A DNA stretch of 64,000 nt from Sulfurimonas sp. (GTDB taxonomy: Bacteria; Campylobacterota; Campylobacteria; Campylobacterales; Sulfurimonadaceae). The stretch covers positions 40,943 to 104,942 of the forward strand of contig NZ_JBFHGL010000010.1 in the NCBI RefSeq assembly GCF_041583195.1, in the 5' to 3' direction. Every line of letters begins with the position of its first letter. Positions within the stretch are counted from its first letter, which is position 1. The translations under genes were made by a program, and so were the position numbers. Of this stretch, positions 40,690 to 51,191 are shown one piece after another. The notes below the pieces were generated by a model. The model was not told the DNA's origin and did not search any database. It worked only from the letters and a program-made list of their open reading frames with translations.

Positions 40690-42723
40690 ATGGAATTTGA
40701 AGAAAATAATTTTTTTCATGAAAGAGATGATCTCTTTAAAACTTTTTTAGACAACACGCATGATATGCTTTTTATATTGAAAATTGCTGATAACGGTGTT
40801 GATATAGTATATGCAAATGATACTGCAAAAAATAAGCTTGGTTATTCATTAAAAGAGATGAATGATTTAGGGATAGAAAACTTTCGAAAGCCATTACTCA
40901 ACTCAGGCAGTTTTTCAGAACATATAGAAAATTTAAAAAGCAAGGGAATTGAAACTGATTATGCAACTCTAACATGTAAAGATAAAACAGAGTTTCCTAT
41001 AGAAGTTAATGCAAAAATCATACATCATGACAATGTAGACTATAATGTAGCTGTAGTAAGGGATATTACAGATAGACTGGATTATGAAACTCAATTAGAA
41101 AAAGAGATAGAGTCTAAGACCAAAAAACTAAATGAAAATATACACCAGCTAAAAAGTTATAAAGATGCTATGGATGAGAACTCTATAGTTACTATATCTG
41201 ACCCGCAAGGTAAGATTAAATATGCCAATGATAAGTTTTATGAGATATGTGGATTTGAAAAAGATGAGGTTATAGGCAAAAATCACAATATAGTAAGACA
41301 CCCTGATGTTCCAAAAGAGGTGTTTACGGATATGTGGAATACCATTCAGTCAAAAAAGATTTGGCGTGGAAAACTTAAAAACCTGACTAAAGATGGTAGA
41401 ACATATGTAGTTCAGGCCGTAATCGTTCCTGTACTTGACGATAATGAAGAAATAAGCGAATATATTGCTACAAGATATGAGATAACAGATATAGTAAACA
41501 AACAAGAGAAGATTGAAAATCTGTTGATTACTGACGGGTTAACAGGTCTGTATAATAGGTTTCATCTTAACGAGACAATTCACTCTGCAGGTTCAAATGC
41601 CAGCATAGCTCTTATAGATATAAACAGCTTTCATGAGATAAATGACTTTTACGGTGATGAAATAGGAGATAAGGTTATTGTTAAGCTCTCCAACATTTTA
41701 AGTAAAAGACTAAAAAACAATTATAAGCTGTTTCACCTTTCAGGCGATGAGTTTATTGTTTTTAACGATGGTATAGAACGTGACATATTTATAGCTGAAA
41801 TGATAGATGTAAATAACCTTCTAAATACTAAGACATTAACTATAAATGATAAAACATTTTATCTTAACACTACGGTAGTACTCTCTTTTGAAGCTCAAGA
41901 TAATCTAATTCCTTCAGTTCACCTTGCTAAGACATTTGCAAAACAAAATGGACTTAACTTTAATATATATACGAATGAAAACCCTTTAGAAAAAGAGTAT
42001 AAATCAAATCTTACTTGGTCAAACAGAATTAAGCAAGCAATAAACGATGATCGTATAACTGTATTTTTTCAGCCTATTGTAGACACAAATACACAAGAGA
42101 TTATTAAATATGAGTCATTGGTTAGGATGATAAGTATTGATAATGAGATTATCTCACCATACTTTTTTCTGGACAAAGCAAAAAAATCTAACCAGTACAA
42201 CAAAATCACTCAAATAGTTATAGATAAAACTCTAGATGCTATGACAAAGTATGGAATTAAATGTTCTATAAATCTAACAATTGAAGATATTCAAAATGAA
42301 CAAACAAAATATTATGTTTATGAGAAGTTTGAAGAGTTTGATAGATGTGAAGATATAGCACTTGAACTTGTTGAGTCTGAAGGTATTGAGAATTTTGATG
42401 AGGTAAACGAGTTTATAACAACTATAAAATCATATGGATGTAAGGTTGCTATAGATGACTTTGGAACAGGTTACAGCAACTTTGAGTATCTTTTAAAACT
42501 AAATGCAGATACGATAAAAATAGACGGTTCACTTATTAAAGAGATAGATGAAAATCAAGATCACTACGATATTGTAAAAACTATTGTATCGTTTGCCAAG
42601 ATCAAAAACTTAAAAGTTGTAGCAGAGTTTGTCAGCTCGGAATCTATACATGAAAAAATTAAAGAGTTAAATATTGATTACTCGCAAGGATATTTGTTCT
42701 CAGAACCTAAGCCTATGGAATAG
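40690..42723 (+). CDS. PAS-PAS-GGDEF-EAL protein with degenerate GGDEF
   Basis: 677 aa, no membrane segment. Two PAS domains (about residues 15-135 and 155-275; the second with 'GKNHNIVRHPDVPKEVFTDMW'-type motif of Aer/redox-sensing PAS), then a cyclase-like domain with SGDEF (about 352-356) in place of GGDEF, and an EAL domain with 'YESLVRM' and 'DDFGTGYSNFEYL'. Probably a c-di-GMP phosphodiesterase controlled by a PAS-bound signal (oxygen or redox). It closes the nif island. Confidence 0.92.
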   Translation: MEFEENNFFHERDDLFKTFLDNTHDMLFILKIADNGVDIVYANDTAKNKLGYSLKEMNDLGIENFRKPLLNSGSFSEHIENLKSKGIETDYATLTCKDKTEFPIEVNAKIIHHDNVDYNVAVVRDITDRLDYETQLEKEIESKTKKLNENIHQLKSYKDAMDENSIVTISDPQGKIKYANDKFYEICGFEKDEVIGKNHNIVRHPDVPKEVFTDMWNTIQSKKIWRGKLKNLTKDGRTYVVQAVIVPVLDDNEEISEYIATRYEITDIVNKQEKIENLLITDGLTGLYNRFHLNETIHSAGSNASIALIDINSFHEINDFYGDEIGDKVIVKLSNILSKRLKNNYKLFHLSGDEFIVFNDGIERDIFIAEMIDVNNLLNTKTLTINDKTFYLNTTVVLSFEAQDNLIPSVHLAKTFAKQNGLNFNIYTNENPLEKEYKSNLTWSNRIKQAINDDRITVFFQPIVDTNTQEIIKYESLVRMISIDNEIISPYFFLDKAKKSNQYNKITQIVIDKTLDAMTKYGIKCSINLTIEDIQNEQTKYYVYEKFEEFDRCEDIALELVESEGIENFDEVNEFITTIKSYGCKVAIDDFGTGYSNFEYLLKLNADTIKIDGSLIKEIDENQDHYDIVKTIVSFAKIKNLKVVAEFVSSESIHEKIKELNIDYSQGYLFSEPKPME

Positions 42724-42764
42724 TAATTGTATAAGCTTTAGCAAATTATTATTTAAGGAATACC

Positions 42765-43328
42765 ATGTCTAAAGTTATGGAATATGTAAAAAGCAATGAG
42801 CTAGATTGGCAACCGTCATTCAATGATGTTTTAAGTGATGGATTAAACGGTTATAGAGGTGCATTAATCGTAGAAGAGGGTAAACAACTATCACCAGATA
42901 GAAAACTACCTCCAAAAATTCAATTAAAGCAAGTTATCATGGTTAGTGATGACAGCGGAATCAAGTTCTTAACTTGTGAACTAGAAAGCTTTAACCACTT
43001 CGTACCAATGTTTGAAAAATACAAAGAGTTTTTTACTCCTGATTCTGTAAATGTTTTATTCGTAACTGACTTAGACGGAAATGGTACATTCACTTACGAA
43101 GGTGTTGAGTTCACTGCGATTATGCTTGATGAGAGTTCAGTATGGAACGAGATTTTAGAGTTAGCTGATCTTGAAAAAGGTGATATGAAAAAACTTGACG
43201 CTGCTGAAAAAATCGAAAAAGTTTACGAAGAGATCTTAGACAATGATGTTAAAGAAGCTGCTAAATCATACGAAGAGATGTTAGAACTAGTTGGTGAGAG
43301 TTCAAAACAACTTATGGGTGCTGTATAA
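42765..43328 (+). CDS. hypothetical acidic protein
   Basis: 187 aa with an EF-hand-like stretch 'TDLDGNGTFTYEG' (about 105-117) and a helical C-terminus with 'EEMLELVGESSKQL'. No signal peptide. Ribosome site AAGGAAT. No family recognised; single gene between the PAS-GGDEF-EAL gene and the SulP transporter. Confidence 0.75.
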   Translation: MSKVMEYVKSNELDWQPSFNDVLSDGLNGYRGALIVEEGKQLSPDRKLPPKIQLKQVIMVSDDSGIKFLTCELESFNHFVPMFEKYKEFFTPDSVNVLFVTDLDGNGTFTYEGVEFTAIMLDESSVWNEILELADLEKGDMKKLDAAEKIEKVYEEILDNDVKEAAKSYEEMLELVGESSKQLMGAV

Positions 43329-43367
43329 GAGTTTTTTTAAAAAAAATTTAATTTCTGAATTAGGCGG

Positions 43368-43373
43368 TATAAT
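43368..43373 (+). promoter_or_regulatory. -10 box for the SulP gene
   Basis: TATAAT at 43368-43373 with a T-rich upstream tract, usual for Campylobacterota promoters that lack a -35 element. Shine-Dalgarno TTAGGA follows. Confidence 0.5.
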
Positions 43374-43396
43374 ATCAAAAAAATTTTAGGATAACT

Positions 43397-44959
43397 ATGA
43401 ATAATTTATTTGGTGGACTTACTGCCGCTATTGTTGCTCTTCCATTAGCCATAGCATTTGGAATCTCCAGTGGACTAGGTGCTAGTGCAGGGATTTACGG
43501 AGCGATATTCTTAGGTTTTTTTGCTTCATTATTTGGTGGAACAAAAACACAAATTTCAGGTCCGACTGGACCTATGACAGTAGTTTCTGCATCTGTCGTA
43601 GCTGTTTTTGGAGCTAACTTACCACTTATATTTACCACTTTTTTACTAGCCGGTGTTTTTCAAGTTGTTTTGGGACTTTTAAAAGTCGGAAAATTTGTAC
43701 GTTTTATTCCATACCCTGTAATATCAGGTTTTATGAACGGTATTGGTTTGATCATAATTTTACTTCAAATCAACATAGCTTTAGGTTTGGAAGCAAATTC
43801 ATCAGTTATGGATTCATTACTTAGTTTGCCTCACAGTTTTTTAAACCTTAATCCGCAAGCATTATTGTTAACTATAGCTACATTATTGATCTTATATTCA
43901 TTACCTAAAAAAATTACAAACAGAGTGCCGTCACCTCTAATTGCACTGCTATTACTTTCATTTGTAGCAAATATGTTCCAAATGGATATAACTTATGTGA
44001 GTGATATACCTACGGGACTTCCTAGTTTTGTAGAGTTTAGTTTCGATATGCACTCTATCTCTTTTGTTTTAGTATCTGCTCTTACTTTAGCAGTACTTGG
44101 GACAATTGACTCACTTTTAACTTCGCTTGTAGCAGATTCACTCACAAAAGATAAACATGATTCAAACAAAGAACTTATAGGTCAGGGTGTAGGTAATATG
44201 ATAGCTTCACTTTTTGGAGGTCTTCCAGGTGCTGGTGCTACAATGCGTACAGTTTCAAACATAAAAAGCGGAGCTACAAAAAAAACTTCAGGTATGTTTC
44301 ACTCAGTATTTTTACTATTGATATTGCTGGTTTTTGCTCCGCTTGCAAGTAAGATACCGATGCCTGTGTTAGCCGGAATACTTATAAAAGTAGGTTTTGA
44401 TATTTTTGACTACAAGATGTTAAAACAGCTAAAAATAATACCTAAGTATGACATCTGGGTAATGCTAAGCGTCTTTGTTTTGACCGTGTTTATTGATCTG
44501 ATAATTGCAGTTGGAGTAGGTGTGGCATTATCAGCATTGCTGATCATACACAGGCTTATACAAGAGAGCGATGTCAATATAACAGGTGAAGAGATACAAG
44601 AGGATAAAGACGATAGAATTTTCAAAGACGGTCAGGTAAGAATAGTCAATATAAAAGGTCCTTTCTTTTTTGGTTCTACATCGTTTATACTTGATAAAGT
44701 AGATAAGATCTACAATGTTAAGAACGTTGTACTTGACTGTAGTAATGTATCTTTTATGGATCTCTCTGCAATATATGCTTTAAGTGAAACTATAGAAAAA
44801 CTAAAAAGTAGTGGAAGTGACGTATATATTGTTGCTGATTCTACGAGAAAAGAGAAGCTGATAAAGCTTGGCTTAACTCAAAATATAGATATAGATAAAA
44901 TAGTAGATTCTCAAATAAGAGCAATGCGCCTTATAAAAAAGGTGTCTAGCGATGTATAA
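43397..44959 (+). CDS. SulP-family anion transporter with STAS domain
   Basis: 520 aa: about 12-14 membrane helices ('GLTAAIVALPLAIAFGISSG', 'KTQISGPTGPMTVVSASV', 'GTIDSLLTSLVADSLT', 'LFGGLPGAGATMRTVSNI') followed by a cytoplasmic STAS domain (about 415-510: 'NVVLDCSNVSFMDLSAIYAL'). Substrate may be sulphate, bicarbonate or molybdate. The 3' end overlaps the YqfO-like gene by 8 bases. Confidence 0.93.
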   Translation: MNNLFGGLTAAIVALPLAIAFGISSGLGASAGIYGAIFLGFFASLFGGTKTQISGPTGPMTVVSASVVAVFGANLPLIFTTFLLAGVFQVVLGLLKVGKFVRFIPYPVISGFMNGIGLIIILLQINIALGLEANSSVMDSLLSLPHSFLNLNPQALLLTIATLLILYSLPKKITNRVPSPLIALLLLSFVANMFQMDITYVSDIPTGLPSFVEFSFDMHSISFVLVSALTLAVLGTIDSLLTSLVADSLTKDKHDSNKELIGQGVGNMIASLFGGLPGAGATMRTVSNIKSGATKKTSGMFHSVFLLLILLVFAPLASKIPMPVLAGILIKVGFDIFDYKMLKQLKIIPKYDIWVMLSVFVLTVFIDLIIAVGVGVALSALLIIHRLIQESDVNITGEEIQEDKDDRIFKDGQVRIVNIKGPFFFGSTSFILDKVDKIYNVKNVVLDCSNVSFMDLSAIYALSETIEKLKSSGSDVYIVADSTRKEKLIKLGLTQNIDIDKIVDSQIRAMRLIKKVSSDV

Positions 44960-45263
44960 GTTAAACTATTTTGTTCCAACTGAAACAAAAGAGAAGACAA
45001 AAAAAGCTCTTTTTGATATAGGTGTGGGAAAGATAGGAAACTATGAATGTTGTTCATGGGAGACTTTGGGTCATGGGCAGTTTAAACCTATGCAAAATGC
45101 AAATCCAAGTATAGGTGAAGTAGATAAGCTTGAAGTACTAGAAGAGTATAAGATTGAGATGATCTGCAGTGATGATTTGATTAAAAAAGCTGTTGAAACA
45201 TTAAAAGATGTACATCCTTATGAAGAAGTAGCATATGAGGTATTTAAACTAGAGGATTTTTAA
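44952..45263 (+). CDS. NIF3/YqfO-like (CutA-fold) domain protein
   Basis: 103 aa: 'KLNYFVPTETKEKTKKALFDIGVGKIGNY' and 'DVHPYEEVAYEVFKL' match the stand-alone YqfO/NIF3 inserted domain ('HPYEEPAYDV' motif). Despite the name NIF3 it has no known tie to nitrogen fixation. Coupled to the SulP gene. Confidence 0.85.
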   Translation: MYKLNYFVPTETKEKTKKALFDIGVGKIGNYECCSWETLGHGQFKPMQNANPSIGEVDKLEVLEEYKIEMICSDDLIKKAVETLKDVHPYEEVAYEVFKLEDF

Positions 45264-45327
45264 TCAATAAAATTAGATTTAAGTTTATATAGTTAAACTT
45301 GATATTAGCTGTTTACAAAGGGATATA

Positions 45328-46299
45328 ATGATACTTAAAAACCTTTTCCTGACTATTTTGATAATCTTTTCTTTTAGTGGATGTTTCAATTCGAATGATA
45401 AAGAACATAAGTTTTACGGAAACGTAGATATAAGAACTGTATCTTTGGCTTTTAGGGTCTCTGGCAGGTTAGAGAGTATTAACTTTGATGAGGGTCAAAA
45501 GGTTAAAAAAGGTCAGGTTATAGCACAGCTTGATAATGCACCTTATAAAGAGTACTTAAATCAAATTGATGCGCAAATATCGATGCAAAAAGCAAAAATA
45601 GCTAAGCTTGAAAAAGGCTATAGAGATGAGGAAATTGAGAAGTCAAAAGCTCAACTGCTACAGACTAAAGTAGAACGTGACAGACTTAAAAAAGATTACA
45701 TCAGATCAAAAAACCTGTATCTTAAAAAGGCTATAAGCGAACAAAAGTATGATGATGCAAAAGCAGCTTACGAGTCTAGCGAGGCATCTTATTTGTATGC
45801 AAAAAACTCGCTAGATATGCTTCAAAACGGATATGAAAAAGAAGATATTTTAAGTGCAAAAGCAAATTTATCGGCATTACAAGCACAAAGAAATCTTAAT
45901 AAAATCAACTTAGAAGATACAACACTCATCTCCCCTACAAACGGTACCGTTATAACAAGAGTTTACGAAGCTGGTTCTATTGTTTCTCCTAGCCAGTATG
46001 TTGTAGAGATAGCCAAAGATGATGAATATTGGGTTAGAAGCTACATAAGTGAAAAGTACTTGGGAAAAATAAAAGTAGAAGAAAAAGCCAAAATATATAC
46101 AGATAACGGACAAACTTATGAGGGGAGGGTAAGCTTTATATCTCCTATAGCAGAGTTTACTCCAAAAACAGTTCAAACAGAAGAACTAAGAACGGATCTG
46201 GTTTATAGATTTAGGATAGTTCTGGATAATTATGATGATAGTATAAAACAGGGGATGCCTGTTACCATTACATTTCCAAACATAAAATTTGATGAATAG
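45328..46299 (+). CDS. HlyD/YbhG-like periplasmic adaptor lipoprotein
   Basis: 323 aa with a lipobox ending at Cys19 (IIFSFSGC). 'SGRLESINFDEGQKVKKGQVIAQLDN' is the lipoyl domain, followed by a coiled-coil hairpin (about 75-185) and a second lipoyl half 'TLISPTNGTVITRVYEAG'. It links the inner-membrane exporter below to the envelope. First gene of a YbhGFSR-type operon. Confidence 0.92.
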   Translation: MILKNLFLTILIIFSFSGCFNSNDKEHKFYGNVDIRTVSLAFRVSGRLESINFDEGQKVKKGQVIAQLDNAPYKEYLNQIDAQISMQKAKIAKLEKGYRDEEIEKSKAQLLQTKVERDRLKKDYIRSKNLYLKKAISEQKYDDAKAAYESSEASYLYAKNSLDMLQNGYEKEDILSAKANLSALQAQRNLNKINLEDTTLISPTNGTVITRVYEAGSIVSPSQYVVEIAKDDEYWVRSYISEKYLGKIKVEEKAKIYTDNGQTYEGRVSFISPIAEFTPKTVQTEELRTDLVYRFRIVLDNYDDSIKQGMPVTITFPNIKFDE

Positions 46300-46301
46300 A
46301 T

Positions 46302-48002
46302 ATGTCTATAGTTTCGGTAAAGAGATTAAACAAGTCCTTTAAAAAACAAACTGCATTAACAGATGCAAGCTTTAGCGTTAGAGCAAACAAAATAACAGGT
46401 TTAGTCGGACCAGACGGTGCAGGAAAAACAACTCTTATTCGTATATTATCCGGACTTTTAGAGTTTGAAGCAGATGAGATCAGCGTTCTTGGGTATGACC
46501 TTAAAACATCAAAGAAAAATATACAAGAACTTATAGGATACATGCCTCAAAAGTTTGGACTTTATGAAGACCTTAGTGTAAGAGAAAATATGAATCTCTA
46601 TGCAAATCTTCAGTCAATTCAAAAAGAGTTAATAAACCAAAGAGTTGATGAGCTTCTAGAGTTTACAAACTTGGTAAATTTCCATGATTTCTTGGCATCA
46701 AACTTATCTGGTGGTATGAAGCAAAAACTCGGTCTTGCCTGCTCGCTTATAAAAAAGCCTAAACTTTTACTTCTTGATGAGCCTGGGGTTGGAGTTGATC
46801 CAATATCTAGAAAAGAGTTGTGGGAGATGGTTCAAAATCTTACAAATGAAGGTGTAAGTGTAGTTTGGAGTACTGCTTATCTTGATGAAGCCGAGCTTTG
46901 TGATGAAGTTATACTTTTAAATGAAGGAGAGATATTATTTAACGGGATCCCAAGTCTTTTAAAAGAGCGTATGAAAGGTAAAACATATCTTCTAAGGGGT
47001 GATTTTAAAGACAAAAGAAAGACACTTCAGCTCGCACTTTCATATCCGTATATAAAAGACGGGATCATACTTGGTGAGAGTATTAAGCTTATGACAGACG
47101 ATACTAAAACTCTTCCACCTTTTGATAAACTAGAAGCACTAAATTGTTCCATATCTGAGATCGAACCTACATTTGAAGACGGATTTATGAATATATTGGG
47201 TGTAGACTCAAACGGCAGTTCACCTCTTGAGAATTTTATAAAACCTGTTGAACTTGATAGCGAGTATGTTATAGAAGTTGATCATCTTAGTAAACAATTC
47301 GGCAGTTTTACAGCGGCGGACAATATCAGCTTTTCCATAAAAAAAGGTGAGATCTTTGGACTTCTCGGACCAAACGGTGCGGGAAAATCTACAATATTTA
47401 AGATGCTTTGCGGACTTCTTAAACCGACAAGCGGAGAAGCTAATATACTAGGATACAGTTTTGAAAAATCATCGCTAAAGGCACGTGCGAAGATAGGGTA
47501 TATGTCGCAAAAGTTTTCACTTTATGGAGATATATCGGTATTTGAAAATTTAAAGTTTTTTGCAGGCGTATATGAGCTTATGGGTGAGCATAAAAAAAGT
47601 ACAATAGAGAAGATGCTTGATATATTTGATCTGAGAAAGTATAAAAATATGCCTTCAAAAGACCTGCCCTTGGGATATAAACAACGTCTTTCATTAGCCT
47701 GTGCAATTATGCATAATCCAAGCATACTGTTTTTGGATGAGCCTACAAGCGGTGTTGATCCACTGACCCGTAGAGAGTTTTGGAATCATATATACACAAT
47801 GGTTCAAAAAGGTGTAACTATAATGGTTACAACGCATTTTATGGAGGAAGCAGAGTATTGTGACAATATAGCTCTAATATATAAAGGCAAAGCTATAGCT
47901 AAAGATACACCACATAACCTAACACATCAGATATCTGAGAATGCAACTATGCAGGATGCATTTATAGAGCTTATTAAAAGAGATGAGAATGAAGCTAAAT
48001 AG
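46302..48002 (+). CDS. double-cassette ABC exporter ATPase (YbhF-like)
   Basis: 566 aa with two ABC domains. Cassette 1: Walker A GPDGAGKTT (about 36-44), signature LSGGMKQ. Cassette 2: Walker A GPNGAGKST (about 356-364) and a degenerate signature, LPLGYKQ, as usual for YbhF. Starts two bases after the adaptor stop and overlaps the next gene by 20 bases. Confidence 0.93.
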   Translation: MSIVSVKRLNKSFKKQTALTDASFSVRANKITGLVGPDGAGKTTLIRILSGLLEFEADEISVLGYDLKTSKKNIQELIGYMPQKFGLYEDLSVRENMNLYANLQSIQKELINQRVDELLEFTNLVNFHDFLASNLSGGMKQKLGLACSLIKKPKLLLLDEPGVGVDPISRKELWEMVQNLTNEGVSVVWSTAYLDEAELCDEVILLNEGEILFNGIPSLLKERMKGKTYLLRGDFKDKRKTLQLALSYPYIKDGIILGESIKLMTDDTKTLPPFDKLEALNCSISEIEPTFEDGFMNILGVDSNGSSPLENFIKPVELDSEYVIEVDHLSKQFGSFTAADNISFSIKKGEIFGLLGPNGAGKSTIFKMLCGLLKPTSGEANILGYSFEKSSLKARAKIGYMSQKFSLYGDISVFENLKFFAGVYELMGEHKKSTIEKMLDIFDLRKYKNMPSKDLPLGYKQRLSLACAIMHNPSILFLDEPTSGVDPLTRREFWNHIYTMVQKGVTIMVTTHFMEEAEYCDNIALIYKGKAIAKDTPHNLTHQISENATMQDAFIELIKRDENEAK

Positions 48003-49098
48003 ATTCAATGCACTTTTTATAAAAGAGACTCTGCAAATTGTACGTGATCCAAGTTCTATACTTATAGCTGTAGTGTTGCCTTTGATACTGCTTTTTTTAA
48101 TGGGATATGCTATAAGTCTTGACTCAAAAAATATCCCTATGGGTTTAGTTATAGAAAAACACTCAAAGTATTCATCTTCACTTCTACACTCATTTTACAA
48201 TTCAAAAAGTTTTGATGTAGAGGTAAACAATGATAGACGATATTTTGAGAAGAAGATACAAGAGGGAAAAATACGCGCTATTGTCATAATACCTTCAACC
48301 TTTGCAAAAGACATAGCAAAAGGTAAACCAAGTATACAGATCTTGGCAGATGGCACTGAGCCAAACATTGCCGGATATGTTCAAAAATATACAAACGGTT
48401 TGTGGCAAAACTGGCTTGTTCAAGAAGGTCTGATAGATAATGCAAATATCGTAAACATAGATATACAAACACGCTACTGGTTTAATGCACCGCTTGTTAG
48501 CAAGTACTTTTTACTGCCAGGGTCTATTGCTATTATACTGACACTGATCGGTACTCTTCTAACGGCACTTGTAGTCTCTCGTGAGTGGGAGAGAAACACT
48601 ATGGAAGCCATTATGTCAACGCCTATTACCATAACAGAGTTGGTTTTGGGAAAGATAATGCCGTATTTTATACTTGGACTTATGTCAACACTTCTTTGTG
48701 TAGTTATAGCGATCGGATGGTTTGACATACCGTTTCGCGGATCATACTTTTTACTTTTTATAACTTCTTCAATATATCTGTTTCCGGCACTGAGTCTGGG
48801 ACTGTTGATATCTACAATATCAAAAAACCAGTTTGTAGCTGCTCAAGCTTCTTTGATTGTAGGGTTTTTACCTGCATTTTTACTCTCAGGTTTTATATTT
48901 CAAATAAGTTCTATGCCTCAGTGGCTTCAGATCATTACATATGCATTGCCTGCAAGGTATTTTGTAGAGATTCTTCAAACACTGTTTTTGACTGGAAACG
49001 TATATGAAGTTATCATCTCAAATGTTGCGGCTATGGTAGTTGTAGGTGTTGTTTTATTCTCAATGATAATAAAAGTTACCAGAAAAAGGCTTGACTGA
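47983..49098 (+). CDS. ABC-2 type exporter permease (YbhS-like)
   Basis: 371 aa: an N-terminal helix ('SSILIAVVLPLILLFLMGYAIS'-like), a periplasmic domain of ~150 residues, then five helices including 'LIGTLLTALVVSREWERNTMEAIMSTP', the ABC-2 signature. Exports drugs, cations or lipids in the family. The stop overlaps the second permease start (TGATG). Confidence 0.93.
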   Translation: MRMKLNRFNALFIKETLQIVRDPSSILIAVVLPLILLFLMGYAISLDSKNIPMGLVIEKHSKYSSSLLHSFYNSKSFDVEVNNDRRYFEKKIQEGKIRAIVIIPSTFAKDIAKGKPSIQILADGTEPNIAGYVQKYTNGLWQNWLVQEGLIDNANIVNIDIQTRYWFNAPLVSKYFLLPGSIAIILTLIGTLLTALVVSREWERNTMEAIMSTPITITELVLGKIMPYFILGLMSTLLCVVIAIGWFDIPFRGSYFLLFITSSIYLFPALSLGLLISTISKNQFVAAQASLIVGFLPAFLLSGFIFQISSMPQWLQIITYALPARYFVEILQTLFLTGNVYEVIISNVAAMVVVGVVLFSMIIKVTRKRLD

Positions 49099-50198
49099 TG
49101 AGAGTGTTTTTAAACCAACTATTAGCCTTGATGAAAAAAGAGTTCCTTGCAATATGGAGTGATAAAAAGTCCAGAATAATTATAATAGTACCTCCGATAT
49201 TGCAGCTTTTCTTATTCTCATTTGCCGTTACTCTTGAAGTAAAAAATATAAGCATAGGTATAATAGACAGAGATAACAGTGTTAAAAGCCAAGAGTTGAT
49301 TAGAGCACTGCAATACAGTAACAGTTTTACAAATGTTTATAGGATAGATTCTCAAAAAGATATTCAAAAAGCCATAGACACGCAAAAAGTTATAGCCGTG
49401 ATACATATACCACAAGAGTTTTCTAAAAGTATTCAAAGCAAAAGAAAAACAACTATACAGATCATAGCTGACGGCAGAAAGTCTAATACTGCTCAAATAA
49501 CTCAAAGCTATATTCAAAATGCAATAAATACAACATTTAATAGCTCATACGTTCAACAAAACATTATTGTAAACAGAAATCTATATAACCCTAATCTTGA
49601 TAACTTTTGGTGGATACTTCCTAGTCTAATTGGGACAATATCGATGATAGTCGCTCTGTTACTGACAGCTCTATCTGTAGCAAGGGAGAGAGAACTTGGA
49701 ACTTTTGAGCAGATCATGGTAACACCTTTGTCTTCGACTGCATTGATTATAGGTAAAACGATTCCACCGCTTTTAATAAGTATAGTGGATGCATTTGTGA
49801 TCTTTACGCTAAGTGTCGTTCTTTTTGGAGTACCTTTTGTAGGTTCATTCTTTATTCTTTTAATAGGGATGATTTCGTTTTTATTCTCTATTGTAGGACT
49901 TGGACTGTTTATATCATCCATTGTATCGACTCAACAACAGGGGATACTCGGTGCATTTGTACTTTTAGTACCTTATATTTTGATGTCTGGTTTTGCAACA
50001 CCTGTTGAGAACATGCCTGAGTGGCTTATACCTTTTACAGATATAGTTTCATTAAAATATTTTTTAATTCTTCTAAAAGGTGTTTTTTTAAAGGATATTG
50101 GGTATGATATAGCTTTAACACTTATAATACCTATGCTGATTTTAGGATTTATATCTTTAAGTGCAGCTACGTTAATGTTTAGAAAAAAGGTTGCTTGA
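49098..50198 (+). CDS. ABC-2 type exporter permease (YbhR-like)
   Basis: 366 aa with the same layout as the preceding permease ('MIVALLLTALSVARERELGTFEQIMVTP' signature near residues 190-217). The two probably form a heterodimer with the double-cassette ATPase. Confidence 0.93.
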   Translation: MRVFLNQLLALMKKEFLAIWSDKKSRIIIIVPPILQLFLFSFAVTLEVKNISIGIIDRDNSVKSQELIRALQYSNSFTNVYRIDSQKDIQKAIDTQKVIAVIHIPQEFSKSIQSKRKTTIQIIADGRKSNTAQITQSYIQNAINTTFNSSYVQQNIIVNRNLYNPNLDNFWWILPSLIGTISMIVALLLTALSVARERELGTFEQIMVTPLSSTALIIGKTIPPLLISIVDAFVIFTLSVVLFGVPFVGSFFILLIGMISFLFSIVGLGLFISSIVSTQQQGILGAFVLLVPYILMSGFATPVENMPEWLIPFTDIVSLKYFLILLKGVFLKDIGYDIALTLIIPMLILGFISLSAATLMFRKKVA

Positions 50199-50261
50199 TT
50201 CAAGTCTTTATTCAGGATAATGTTATATAATAGTTAAAACATAAAATAACTATAAAAAAGG

Positions 50262-51191
50262 GTGATATTTATTATGTTATTGAACAAAATCTATTCGAAA
50301 CTCTTATTTCTTCTTTTAGTTTGTACTTCACTGTATTCTCAAGATATTAAAACAATAGCTTTTGCTCAAGATACTCTAGCAAATGACTATAGAAAAGCAC
50401 AAGTGATGGAAGCAAAAGAGGCTGCTGAAAAACACAGCAACATAAACTTCGTATATAGTAATGCAAATGGCAGAACAGCTCTATTAATTGCTCAAATAGA
50501 TCGTTTTATAAAGCAAAAAGTGGATGTGCTTATAGTTGGAACTAACGATGCAGACGCAGTAGTTCCTGTTATTAAAAAAGCACATGATAGTGGAATAATA
50601 GTTATCATTTTAGACAGGGGAATAAATGGAGATGATTATACAACTTTTATAAATTCAGACAATATAAAAATAGGCTCTATAGGAGCTAAGTATATTGCTA
50701 AAAGATTGAAAGGGAAGGGTAAGGTTTTACTTTTTGAAGGTCTCCAAAAAGCAGATGTAACACAGTTGCGTTCCAAAGGTTTTATGGATGAAATATCTAA
50801 GCATAAAGGTATTGAAGTTATAAAAAGAACAGGAAACTATCTAAGAAGAGATGCAATTGTAGAGATGGAAAAACTTTTATCTGATGGCATCAAGGTAGAT
50901 GCAATTTTTTCTGAGAGCGATAGTATGGTTAGCGGTGCAAGATCAGCATTACTTAGACATAAAATTGATCCGGCATCTATAATAACAGTTGGATGTGATT
51001 ACACAAGTGAAGCTAGAGAAGCTATAAGAAAAGGTACACAGACAGGTTCAGTTCTTTTCCCACTTGGTGGAGATGATTCTATAGATGTGGCAATTAAAGT
51101 TATGTCTGGAAAGAAAGTGAAAAAACATATAGTTATTCCTGTTAAACTTGTTACAAAAGATAACGTAGAGATTGTAAAGCCAGTTTTTTAA
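50262..51191 (+). CDS. periplasmic sugar-type binding protein (PBP type I)
   Basis: 309 aa with a signal peptide (cleavage near LYS/QDI, about residue 26). 'FVYSNANGRTALLIAQIDRFIKQKVDVLIVG' and 'KGKVLLFEGLQKADVTQLRSKGF' mark the ribose-binding-protein fold. There is no ABC permease nearby; instead a membrane GGDEF-EAL gene follows without any gap, so it is probably a signal receptor like LuxP rather than a transporter part. Confidence 0.85.
   Translation: MIFIMLLNKIYSKLLFLLLVCTSLYSQDIKTIAFAQDTLANDYRKAQVMEAKEAAEKHSNINFVYSNANGRTALLIAQIDRFIKQKVDVLIVGTNDADAVVPVIKKAHDSGIIVIILDRGINGDDYTTFINSDNIKIGSIGAKYIAKRLKGKGKVLLFEGLQKADVTQLRSKGFMDEISKHKGIEVIKRTGNYLRRDAIVEMEKLLSDGIKVDAIFSESDSMVSGARSALLRHKIDPASIITVGCDYTSEAREAIRKGTQTGSVLFPLGGDDSIDVAIKVMSGKKVKKHIVIPVKLVTKDNVEIVKPVF

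Noticed and set aside
44952..45263. Link of the NIF3-like gene to nitrogen fixation
   Set aside because: NIF3 stands for NGG1p-interacting factor 3; the name similarity is accidental and the gene follows a SulP transporter outside the nif promoters.
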